The notes beneath the pieces were generated by a model that had not been told where the DNA came from, ran no database searches, and worked only from the letters and a program-made list of their open reading frames with translations. A program made the position numbers and the translations under genes. A stretch of DNA of 64,000 nucleotides, taken from Lysobacterales bacterium (lineage in GTDB: Bacteria > Pseudomonadota > Gammaproteobacteria > Xanthomonadales > Ahniellaceae). Positions 1 to 7,023 of this stretch are shown here, piece after piece. The DNA is taken from NCBI GenBank assembly GCA_016703225.1, contig JADJCM010000002.1, positions 310,001 through 374,000 on the forward strand, written 5' to 3'. Numbering within the stretch: the stretch's first letter is position 1; each line of letters begins with the position of its first letter.

Positions 1-7
1 CGCGAAG

Positions 8-547
8 GTGCCGACCCGTGTCCAAGGCGCCGGCGCAGTGTCCATTGCCGCAGCATCCGATCCCAGTGCAGAGCCAAACACGCGCCTGCGCCGCATGCTC
101 GGTTGGCGCGAATGGCTGGCCTTGCCGGACTTCGGCGTGCGCGCGATCAAGGCCAAGCTCGACAGCGGCGCGCGCTCGTCGAGTCTGCATGTCGAGGCGA
201 TCGAGGAGTTCGCGCGCGAAGGCGTCGCCTGGGTGCGCTTCGCGCTCGACCCGAGCACCCGGAGTGGACGTCGCGCGCGTTGGTTCGAAGCGCCGCTCGC
301 GGACCGCCGCAAGGTCACCGATTCCGGCGGCAGCTGCGCGCTGCGGCCTTTCATCCGTACCCGCGTGCGCATCGGCGCCGAGGTGTTCGAGATCGAAACC
401 AATCTGACCAATCGCCATGGCATGATGTTCCCGATGCTGCTCGGTCGCACCGCGATGGCCGGACGCATCATCGTCGATCCCGAGCGCTCGTTCGTGCTCG
501 GCGACAAGCCGCGTCGCCACAAACGCAGACAGGGTGGGCCCGAATGA
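8..547 (+). CDS. rimB: RimB-like retropepsin-fold protease (Zn_protease family)
   Basis: Small protein of the 'ATP-dependent zinc protease' family (PF05618), which has a retropepsin-like fold and commonly sits beside rimK. Seen: the family opening L-G-W-R-E-W about 30 residues in, then I-K-A-K-L-D-S-G-A-R-S-S-S-L-H, which carries the catalytic-type Asp of the D-S/T-G-A motif, and a later LLGR-T-A-M block. The start is uncertain: the frame is open to the left edge, a GTG lies at 8 and an ATG at 95 just before the conserved core, so the true N-terminus may lie outside the window. The stop overlaps the rimK start by 4 bp (ATGA), so the two are translationally coupled. Family knowledge suggests RimB processes glutamate tails added by RimK; that is inferred here. 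Confidence 0.85.
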   Translation: MPTRVQGAGAVSIAAASDPSAEPNTRLRRMLGWREWLALPDFGVRAIKAKLDSGARSSSLHVEAIEEFAREGVAWVRFALDPSTRSGRRARWFEAPLADRRKVTDSGGSCALRPFIRTRVRIGAEVFEIETNLTNRHGMMFPMLLGRTAMAGRIIVDPERSFVLGDKPRRHKRRQGGPE

Positions 548-1524
548 AGATCGCGATCCTTTCGCGCAACAGCCGCCTGTATTCGACGCATCGCCTGGTC
601 GAGGCCGCGCGCGAGCGCCACCACAGTGTGCGCGTGCTCGATCCGCTGCGCTGCTACATGCGCATCGACGCTGGCCGCTTCGAGATGCACTACAAGGGCC
701 GTGATCTGAGCCGCTTCGACGCGGTGATCCCGCGCATCGGTGCTTCGATCACGCGTTATGGCACCGCGGTGCTGCGCCAGTTCGAAATGATGGGCGTGTT
801 CACGCCGAACAAGTCCGACCCGGTGCTGCGCGCGCGCGACAAGCTGCGTTGCCTGCAGCTGCTGGCGCAGCAGGGCCTGGGCTTGCCGAGCACGGTGTTC
901 GGCGACAACCCCGACGACACTACTGACTTGCTGGCGATGCTCGGCAAGCCGCCGCACGTGATCAAGCTGGTCGAGGGCGCGCAGGGGCAGGGCGTGGTGC
1001 TGGCCGAGAAGATCACCGGTTCACGCTCGGTGATCGAGGCCTTCCGCGGCCTCTACGCGAACTTCCTGGTGCAGGAGTACATCGCCGAGTCGAAGGGCGC
1101 GGACGTACGCTGCTTCGTCGTCGGCGGCAAGGTCATCGCGTCGATGCGACGTCAGGCCAAGGCCGGCGAGTTCCGCTCCAATCTGCATCGTGGCGGCAGT
1201 GCCGAAGCGACCATTCTCAGCGAGGCCGAGGCCGATGCCGCGATCCGCGCCGCTGCGGTGATGGGCCTCGGCATCGCCGGCGTCGACTTGTTGCGCTCGA
1301 AGCGCGGACCGCTGGTGCTGGAAGTGAATTCCTCGCCTGGGCTCGAAGGCATCGAGCACGCCACCGGCGTCGATGTTGCCGGGGCCATCATCGCCTACCT
1401 CGAGCGCCGCGTGCGCCAGGACGAGATGCGCGTGCAGCGTCGTCGTGCGGCGGTGGCGGGCAAGGTGGCGAAGCCGAAGAAGGTGACAAAAGCCGCGCCC
1501 GCAAAACGGCGTGCGCGTGCTTAA
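544..1524 (+). CDS. rimK: RimK-family ATP-grasp ligase
   Basis: A 326-residue ATP-grasp enzyme of the RimK family, which adds glutamate residues to the C-terminus of ribosomal protein S6 (or makes related poly-alpha-glutamate). Seen: an N-terminal RimK pre-ATP-grasp region starting MKIAILSRN, nucleotide-binding segments H-V-I-K-L-V-E-G-A-Q-G-Q-G-V and L-V-Q-E-Y-I-A-E-S-K-G-A-D-V-R, and the metal-binding L-E-V-N-S-S-P-G-L-E-G motif near residue 265. The C-terminal ~45 residues are a lysine/arginine/alanine-rich tail beyond the catalytic domain. ATG at 544 fits by length and by the 4-bp overlap with rimB. The same frame stays open upstream to 103 but lies across rimB. A strong terminator follows at 1627. 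Confidence 0.93.
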   Translation: MKIAILSRNSRLYSTHRLVEAARERHHSVRVLDPLRCYMRIDAGRFEMHYKGRDLSRFDAVIPRIGASITRYGTAVLRQFEMMGVFTPNKSDPVLRARDKLRCLQLLAQQGLGLPSTVFGDNPDDTTDLLAMLGKPPHVIKLVEGAQGQGVVLAEKITGSRSVIEAFRGLYANFLVQEYIAESKGADVRCFVVGGKVIASMRRQAKAGEFRSNLHRGGSAEATILSEAEADAAIRAAAVMGLGIAGVDLLRSKRGPLVLEVNSSPGLEGIEHATGVDVAGAIIAYLERRVRQDEMRVQRRRAAVAGKVAKPKKVTKAAPAKRRARA

Positions 1525-1626
1525 CATCGATTTAATCCACAAGCGCCTAGCATCTCCCCACCAAGACCTGCACACACTCCTGCAAGCGGATGGCGAGCAG
1601 ATTACGGTAATCGGGGCAATAGCTTG

Positions 1627-1664
1627 AGCCCGAGGTGGTTCTCAGAACCTCCTCGGGCTTTTTC
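1627..1664 (+). terminator. Rho-independent terminator after rimK
   Basis: The stem AGCCCGAGG (1627-1635) pairs perfectly with CCTCGGGCT (1651-1659). The helix extends through GGTT/AACC across a T-T mismatch to a 5-nt loop, and five T follow. It lies ~100 bp past the rimK stop and ~48 bp before the response regulator start. The 1525-1626 interval has no convincing ORF. TTAA-type motifs near 1521-1535 could belong to a promoter for a short RNA or a read-through leader, but I cannot support that. Confidence 0.85.
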
Positions 1665-1711
1665 TTTGCTGGCCCTTCCGGTCGCCGCCATCACGAGCCT
1701 ATGCTTCGCCC

Positions 1712-2404
1712 ATGCACATCCTGGTCATCGAAGACAATTCCGATCTTGCCGCCAACCTGGGCGACTTCCTCGCCGACAAGGGTCATGTGGTCGACTTCGC
1801 TGGTGACGGCATCAGCGGCCTGAACCTCGCGTTGCGCGAACCGTTCGACGTGATCGTGCTCGATCTGACCCTGCCCGGCATGGACGGGCTGCAGGTGTGC
1901 AAGCGTCTGCGTGCCGAGTCGCACCGGCATACGCCGGTGCTGATGCTGACCGCGCGCGACGCGCTCGACCAGAAGCTCGCCGGTTTCGAAAGCGGCGCCG
2001 ACGACTACATGGTGAAACCGTTCGCGCTGCAGGAAATCGAGGCGCGCCTGAACGTGCTCGGCAAGCGCGGGCGCGCGCCGAGTTCGCGCGTGCTGAGCGT
2101 GTCCGATCTGAACTACAACCTCGACACGCTGCAGATCGCGCGTGCCGGCAAGGCGATCAACCTGAACCCGATCGGGCTCAAGCTGCTGCAGTGCCTGATG
2201 GAATCCTCGCCCTCGGTGGTGACGCGGCGCGAGCTCGAGTTGCGCGTGTGGGGCGAAGAGCTGCCCGACAGCGATTCGCTGCGCGTGCACATCCACGGCT
2301 TGCGCGCGGCGATCGACAAGCCGTTCGGCAAGCCGCTGATCCACACCCGGCATGGCATCGGTTACAGCCTGAGCGATCCGGATGCGTTATCGACGCCGGC
2401 TTAG
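1712..2404 (+). CDS. OmpR/PhoP-type response regulator
   Basis: A 230-residue two-component response regulator. The receiver domain (residues 1-~115) shows the acidic pair E7/D8, phospho-acceptor D51 in V-L-D-L-T-L-P-G, T80 and K102 in M-V-K-P-F. The rest is an OmpR-type winged-helix DNA-binding domain ending in the usual H-T-R-H-G-I-G-Y-S-L. It is followed by a histidine kinase overlapping by 23 bp, so this is a co-expressed pair that probably responds to an envelope or cation signal like PhoP/QseB relatives. No target genes can be named. ATG at 1712 gives a full-length receiver domain. Confidence 0.92.
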   Translation: MHILVIEDNSDLAANLGDFLADKGHVVDFAGDGISGLNLALREPFDVIVLDLTLPGMDGLQVCKRLRAESHRHTPVLMLTARDALDQKLAGFESGADDYMVKPFALQEIEARLNVLGKRGRAPSSRVLSVSDLNYNLDTLQIARAGKAINLNPIGLKLLQCLMESSPSVVTRRELELRVWGEELPDSDSLRVHIHGLRAAIDKPFGKPLIHTRHGIGYSLSDPDALSTPA

Positions 2405-3674
2405 AAGCCGCATCATCCTGTCGTTCTTCCTGTTCGGCAGCCTGTTGACTGCGGCCTTCGCCTTGTCGGCGGTGCTGCTGCGTGGCTATCTCGAAGACCA
2501 GTTGATCGGCCGCCAGCTCAGTTTCGAGCTGGAAAACCACGCGCGTGCGCTGGAAAACGACCCGGACGCGCAGCCGGCGTTCTCGCGCATCGAAGGCTTC
2601 TCGTTCAGCGAGCGCAAGCGCGCCAACGTGCCGATGAACTGGCGCGACCTGCCCGATGGCGTGCACACCATCACCGACGACACCCAGAGCGGCGGGCCGG
2701 CGGCCTACAAGCTGGCGGTGCGCAAGACCGGCGGCACCTGGTACTTCCTGCAATACGACATCTCGCACGAACTGCGCCTGCGCAACCGCTTGCTGTGGGG
2801 GCTGGTCGCGGTGGTCGTGGTGTTTGCCGGGCTCTCCGCACTGATCGCGTTCTGGTCGGCGTCGCGGGTGATGCGCCCGGTCGCCGACCTGGCCGAGCGC
2901 CTGGCCCAATTCGGCAAGAGCGGCGGTGTTGCCGAGCTGGCACCGCATTTCGCCAACGACGAAGTCGGCCAACTGGCGGCGACGCTCGACGACTACGCCG
3001 GCAAGCTCACCGAGCTGGTGATCCGCGACCGCGAGTTCAACGCCGACGTCTCGCACGAACTGCGCACGCCGATCGCGGTGATCCGCGGTGCCGCCGAGCT
3101 GCTGCTGTCGCAGAACGACCTGCCCGAAAAGACGCGGCAGCGGCTGTTGCGCATCGACCGCGCCGCGCGCCAGTCGAACGAGTTGATCGAGGCGCTGTTG
3201 CTGCTCTCGCGCAACGAGCGCCAGGCGCCGGCGCACGCCGAGTCCACTGCCGTTGCGGGCGTGGTCGAACAGGTGGTCGAGACCCAGCGTGCGCAGATCG
3301 GCAGCAAACCGCTCGAGCTGCGCATCGTGCACACCGCGGCGGGAGACGCCGCGAACAGTGTCGACGCGCCGTCCGCGGTGCTGGCGGTGGCGCTGTCGAA
3401 CCTGATCGGCAACGCCATCCGCTACACCCCGCAGGGCGAGATCCGCGTGGTGCTGGATGGCAACGAAGTGCGTGTCGAGGACGAAGGCCCGGGCATCGAC
3501 GCCAAGGACGCCGAGCGCCTGTTCACGCGCGGCGTGCGCGGCGACGGCGCCGGCGGCAAGGGCGCCGGACTCGGCCTCGCCATCGTCCGCCGCCTGTGCG
3601 ATCTGTACGGCTGGCAGGTGACGCTGGCGCCGGGCGAAACCCGCGGTGCCGTCGCCACCTTGCGCTTCGGCTGA
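2382..3674 (+). CDS. Sensor histidine kinase
   Basis: A 430-residue membrane histidine kinase, partner of the upstream regulator. Seen: TM1 (~11-33), a periplasmic sensor of ~100 residues without an obvious ligand motif, TM2 (~137-158), a HAMP-like linker, phospho-acceptor H225 in V-S-H-E-L-R-T-P-I, an N box (L-I-G-N-A-I-R-Y-T), a G1 box (E-D-E-G-P-G-I) and a G2 box (G-A-G-L-G-L-A-I-V). The start overlaps the regulator's 3' end by 23 bp, the usual arrangement for stoichiometric expression. The periplasmic part is similar in size to PhoQ/QseC sensors, but I see no acidic cluster to settle the signal. Confidence 0.92.
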   Translation: MRYRRRLRSRIILSFFLFGSLLTAAFALSAVLLRGYLEDQLIGRQLSFELENHARALENDPDAQPAFSRIEGFSFSERKRANVPMNWRDLPDGVHTITDDTQSGGPAAYKLAVRKTGGTWYFLQYDISHELRLRNRLLWGLVAVVVVFAGLSALIAFWSASRVMRPVADLAERLAQFGKSGGVAELAPHFANDEVGQLAATLDDYAGKLTELVIRDREFNADVSHELRTPIAVIRGAAELLLSQNDLPEKTRQRLLRIDRAARQSNELIEALLLLSRNERQAPAHAESTAVAGVVEQVVETQRAQIGSKPLELRIVHTAAGDAANSVDAPSAVLAVALSNLIGNAIRYTPQGEIRVVLDGNEVRVEDEGPGIDAKDAERLFTRGVRGDGAGGKGAGLGLAIVRRLCDLYGWQVTLAPGETRGAVATLRFG

Positions 3675-3691
3675 CGCCACGGGCCGCACGC

Positions 3692-4636
3692 TCAGTTGCT
3701 GACCATGAACCAGCCGTTGACGTAGTCGTTGTTGCCAAGGGTGATGTTCAGCGTGGTCTTGTTCTTGACGCAATAGCCGACCTTGACGGTGCCGGAGGAC
3801 GCAACCACCACGCTCGCCGCCGCCGCGAGCGCTGTCTTCTTCGGACTCTCCAGGACCGTGCCGTCGGGATAGGTCGCGGTGTAAAAGGGATAGAGGGTGA
3901 CGCCATTGTCGTAGCTGATGCAGAGGCTGAAGCTCACCGGAACGGTATTGCTGGACGCATGCCCGAACACCGCGACCGCAGAGCCGGTGATGCGCTGACC
4001 GGCCGTGACCGTCATGGTCGCCAAGCTTCCAGGGCTTTGGGCCCATGTCCAGGGCGCATTGCCGCCCCCTGCCGCGATGGGCCAGACCTGGGTAGCGATG
4101 GTGGCGATCGACACCACGCCGCTGGGGCCTTGCGGGCCGATAGCGCCGGCTGGACCCGTTGGCCCGGTGGCACCGGCGGGACCAGTCGCGCCCTGCGGGC
4201 CAGCCGGACCGGTGTCGCCTTGAGGACCTGCCGGCCCGGGATTGCCGCTGAGCGCGTACATGGCATAGGGCGCCGGGGTCAGTTCCTGGCGGCCGGCCAG
4301 GGTTTCGTAGGCGCCGATTGATGCGCCTTCGCGCACGCTGATCTGAAGCCAGCGCCGTTGGCCGTCGAACAGCCCGCCGCCGAAATCGAGCGTGACGCTG
4401 AAAACGCCGTCCTCGACTGGGACGTCTTCGAACTGCACTGGATCGAGCACGATGGTCCCCATGCCCGTGGGTACGTCGTGCAGGGTGAAGCTCAGGTCGT
4501 ACAGGCCGTTGGCCGGCGTGCCGTTGTCTTGCAGGCGGCCCTGGTAGGTGAAGCCGTCGCCGACGTCTTCGGCGCGGACGGAAGTGCTGCCCAGGGGCAG
4601 GGCGAGGAACGCGAGTACTGCGAGCATCTTGTTCAT
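3692..4636 (-). CDS. Secreted protein with collagen-like Gly-X-Y repeat
   Basis: A 314-residue exported protein. The ATG at 4636 begins a clear signal peptide (MNKMLAVLAFLALP..., cleavage near S-V-R-A). Next comes a beta-rich N-terminal domain, F-T-Y-Q-G-R-L-Q-D-N-G-T-P-A-N-G, shared with the three larger secreted paralogues between 7024 and 12457. Then about 14 collagen triplets (G-N-P-G-P-A-G-P-Q and so on) span roughly residues 130-172, followed by a ~140-residue C-terminal domain with two Cys (S-L-C-I-S, G-Y-C-V-K). Bacterial collagen-like repeats form trimers in known cases. It probably forms an operon with the small gene immediately upstream (2-nt gap). It resembles phage-tail or surface-fibre architecture, but no phage genes are nearby. 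Confidence 0.82.
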   Translation of the reverse strand: MNKMLAVLAFLALPLGSTSVRAEDVGDGFTYQGRLQDNGTPANGLYDLSFTLHDVPTGMGTIVLDPVQFEDVPVEDGVFSVTLDFGGGLFDGQRRWLQISVREGASIGAYETLAGRQELTPAPYAMYALSGNPGPAGPQGDTGPAGPQGATGPAGATGPTGPAGAIGPQGPSGVVSIATIATQVWPIAAGGGNAPWTWAQSPGSLATMTVTAGQRITGSAVAVFGHASSNTVPVSFSLCISYDNGVTLYPFYTATYPDGTVLESPKKTALAAAASVVVASSGTVKVGYCVKNKTTLNITLGNNDYVNGWFMVSN

Positions 4637-4638
4637 GG

Positions 4639-4944
4639 TCAATCCTCGAAACCGTTGCTGAAAATGAGGTTGGATACCGGCGGCGCGGTCGTGGCTTGCC
4701 AGAATCCGCCGCTGACCGAGAAGCGCGGGCCGGTGTGGGCCGGGCCGGCGTCGGGCTGGCCAATCGTGCCCTCGACGCTGAAGCGGGCGCCCTGGCTGTG
4801 GCTGCCACCGCCATCGACGGTGTGCGAGTCGACGCTGAATCGCCCGCCCGCCATCGCGGTGCCGGCGGCGGCCAGCGCGCAGATCAGCGGCCATCGCCGC
4901 CGCCGCGTTCGCGCCGCAGGCGTGGTGTTGGAAGGTCTGTTCAT
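4639..4944 (-). CDS. Small secreted protein with repeated RFSV motifs and DGFE-like C-terminus
   Basis: A 101-residue exported protein. After an arginine-rich N-terminus and a hydrophobic segment (W-P-L-I-C-A-L-A-A-A-G-T-A-M-A) come repeated G-x-R-F-S-V units and S-V-S-G-G-F-W, ending in N-L-I-F-S-N-G-F-E-D. The last residues match the DGFE-type tail shared by other secreted proteins in this window. I chose ATG 4944 because a GGAG lies 9 bp upstream; a GTG at 4980 is also in frame. The gene precedes the collagen-like gene by 2 nt. Function unknown; extracellular or surface location inferred from the signal segment. Confidence 0.62.
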   Translation of the reverse strand: MNRPSNTTPAARTRRRRWPLICALAAAGTAMAGGRFSVDSHTVDGGGSHSQGARFSVEGTIGQPDAGPAHTGPRFSVSGGFWQATTAPPVSNLIFSNGFED

Positions 4945-5097
4945 GGAGTGGCTCCGATCGGCCCGGAATGGGCCGTTCACTCCGGATACGGAGCGGCGGG
5001 CACGATCCCGCCACGGTGCCAGACATATCGCGGAACGGTGCCCAGGCGCGGCGGATGCCGCGCGCTACGCTACGGCGAGCCGGACGGGGGGCAGGTC

Positions 5098-5589
5098 ATG
5101 AGCATCTATCTGGAAGACTATCCGGGTGCGCTGCAGCCCCGACGCACGCCGTTCGATGACGCCGGTGAGCCGTCGGTGCCGGAGGTCTTCATCTACATGA
5201 CCAACCGCTACGAGGGCCGTTGGTCCTACCTGATGCCGCTCGGCTTCGAGCGCGAGCACGACCCGATCGAGCGCATCGGCATGGGCTATACGCAACTTTG
5301 GATTCTGCAGAAGCTGCGCGCCGTGCATCCGCGGCCGGGTGCGCAGAAGAAGCTGCGCAAGGCGCATGTGCTGCAGTTGCCGAGCTTCGAAGACGGCGTG
5401 CAGCGCGACGATTTCATCGCCCTGTTCCATGTGCTGCGCGAGCCGGGTGGGCACCCGTCCGAGCACAACGATCACATCGGTGGGCGCCGCAAGTTGCCGG
5501 ATGCGATCGAGTTCGCGCAGGTCCATGCCGATCACGCGCAGCGCCGGGTGGTTGTCGCCAAGCTGGTGCACGACTGGACCTGGCACTGA
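5098..5589 (+). CDS. Hypothetical protein (163 aa)
   Basis: A soluble 163-residue protein beginning MSIYLEDYPG with a G-rich Shine-Dalgarno region (GGGGGGCAGG) just before ATG 5098. The middle contains E-V-F-I-Y-M-T-N-R-Y-E-G-R-W-S-Y and L-Q-L-P-S-F-E-D-G, and the C-terminus is H-D-W-T-W-H. There is no signal peptide or membrane segment. I do not recognise the family. It is the only plus-strand gene inside the otherwise minus-strand secretome block and starts divergently from the 4944 gene. The frame is open further upstream to 4696, but that part crosses the opposing gene and is not credible. Confidence 0.6.
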   Translation: MSIYLEDYPGALQPRRTPFDDAGEPSVPEVFIYMTNRYEGRWSYLMPLGFEREHDPIERIGMGYTQLWILQKLRAVHPRPGAQKKLRKAHVLQLPSFEDGVQRDDFIALFHVLREPGGHPSEHNDHIGGRRKLPDAIEFAQVHADHAQRRVVVAKLVHDWTWH

Positions 5590-5614
5590 GCCGCAAGGCG
5601 CGGCTCGCGGTCGC

Positions 5615-6982
5615 TCAGGGCCCCTCGAAGCCGTCGGAGAACAGCTGCGGCACGCCGGGGGTGACGAAGACGTCGGTGGCGAGGTTGCTGTCGTCGCCGA
5701 CCAGGTTGGTCGAGTCCGAGCTGAAGGCGATCCAGAAGCCGTCGCCGCTGAGTGTCGGCACCAGGCCGCCGGCGCCGGCACCGCCGACGCCGACCGACAT
5801 CAGACGGGTGACGCCGGTGCTGCGGTCGTGCACGAACACGTCCCAGTCGTTGCCGTCGCCGGAGACCAGGTTGCTGGCCTGCGACCAGAATGCGACGAAG
5901 CGGCCATCGAACGACAGCGCCGGTTGTGCCGTGAAGTCGTTGGCCTCGACCCCGGCGCTATCGATGCTGACGCGCGTCGTGGTGCCGGCATCGAGGTCGC
6001 GCACGAACACGTCGGCGCGGTTGTTGTTGTCGTTCGCGACCAGATTGCTGGCGCCGCTGACCCAGGCAACGACGCGGCCGTTGCCCGAGATCGCGACATC
6101 GTCTGTGGTGTCGTCGTTGCCCTCGACGCCGCCCTGGCCGATGCTGGCCCGGATCGTGGTGCCGGCTTGCACGTCGCGCACAAACACGTCCTGCAGCGTG
6201 TTGGTGTCGCCGGTCACCAGGTTGTCGGCATAGGAACGGAAGGCGATGTAGCGCCCGTCCGCGCTCATCGCCGGGCCGAGGCAGCCCTGGTTCGCCTGCA
6301 CGCCGGTCGAGGATTCGCTGATGCGCAGCGTGGTCCCGGTCTGGCGGTCGTGGCGGTAGATGTCGTTGCCGTTGGTGTCCGGGGCGATCCAGTTGGTCGC
6401 GCCGCTCTCGAAGGCCACGTAGCGGCCGTCCGCCGAGATCGCGATGTCGGAGAAGAAGCTGGAATGGTCGTCGCCCTCGATGCCGCCGCTGCCGAGGCTG
6501 ACGCGCGTGGTCTGTGCGGTCTGGCGGTCGTGTACGAACACATCGAAGGACTTGTTGGTGTCGGCGGCTACCAGATTGTCCGCGGACGAGCGAAACGCAA
6601 CGTAGCGGCCGTCGGCCGAGATCGCCGGTGCGCGTTCCGACTGGTTGCGGGTGTCGGTGTTGGCCTCGCGGCCATCGCTGGCGATGGAGACGCGCGTGGT
6701 CTGGTGGGTCTGGCGGTCGTGCACGAACACGTCCCAGGACTTGTTCAGATCGCTGACCACCAGGTTGCTGGCTGCCGAGTCGAACGCGACGAAGCGGCCG
6801 TTCGCGGAGATCGCCGCTTGCCCAGCGTTGTTGTTGCCCTCACTGCCATCAGAGGCGACGCTGACGCGGTCATTGCCGGCGCTCGCCGCGCCGACGCCGA
6901 GCAGCATCAGCAGCCAGGGCATCGAGCGGCGTGCGCTGCGATCACATTGCGGGCGTGAGGAAGATGCACGCAGTTGTTCCAT
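5615..6982 (-). CDS. Secreted seven-repeat TolB/PD40-like beta-propeller, DGFE tail
   Basis: A 455-residue exported protein with seven tandem repeats of the form I-S-A-D-G-R-Y-V-A-F-x-S-x-x-x-N-L-V, each followed by D-x-N-x-x-x-D-V-F-V-x-D-R-Q. Seven units fit a closed seven-bladed propeller of the TolB/PD40 type. The Asp/Asn-rich turns (D-T-N-K-S-F-D) resemble calcium-binding loops. The N-terminus has a basic stretch and a hydrophobic segment (L-L-M-L-L-G-V-G-A-A-S-A) consistent with export. The C-terminus is Q-L-F-S-D-G-F-E-G-P. ATG 6982 has a GGAG upstream. Substrate and role are unknown; TolB-like propellers usually bind proteins or glycans. Confidence 0.82.
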   Translation of the reverse strand: MEQLRASSSRPQCDRSARRSMPWLLMLLGVGAASAGNDRVSVASDGSEGNNNAGQAAISANGRFVAFDSAASNLVVSDLNKSWDVFVHDRQTHQTTRVSIASDGREANTDTRNQSERAPAISADGRYVAFRSSADNLVAADTNKSFDVFVHDRQTAQTTRVSLGSGGIEGDDHSSFFSDIAISADGRYVAFESGATNWIAPDTNGNDIYRHDRQTGTTLRISESSTGVQANQGCLGPAMSADGRYIAFRSYADNLVTGDTNTLQDVFVRDVQAGTTIRASIGQGGVEGNDDTTDDVAISGNGRVVAWVSGASNLVANDNNNRADVFVRDLDAGTTTRVSIDSAGVEANDFTAQPALSFDGRFVAFWSQASNLVSGDGNDWDVFVHDRSTGVTRLMSVGVGGAGAGGLVPTLSGDGFWIAFSSDSTNLVGDDSNLATDVFVTPGVPQLFSDGFEGP

Positions 6983-7023
6983 GGCGATTCTCCAGGCGAT
7001 GGCGAACGCTGCGGAAACCCGCT

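Noticed and set aside
1525..1711. Small RNA gene between rimK and the response regulator
   Set aside because: The terminator is clear, but no promoter with good spacing or conserved RNA structure could be supported by eye.
2178..4814. Very long minus-strand open frame (878 codons)
   Set aside because: It lies antisense to the response regulator and kinase, has low-complexity Arg/His/Gln composition, and is a by-product of high GC. No domain is visible.
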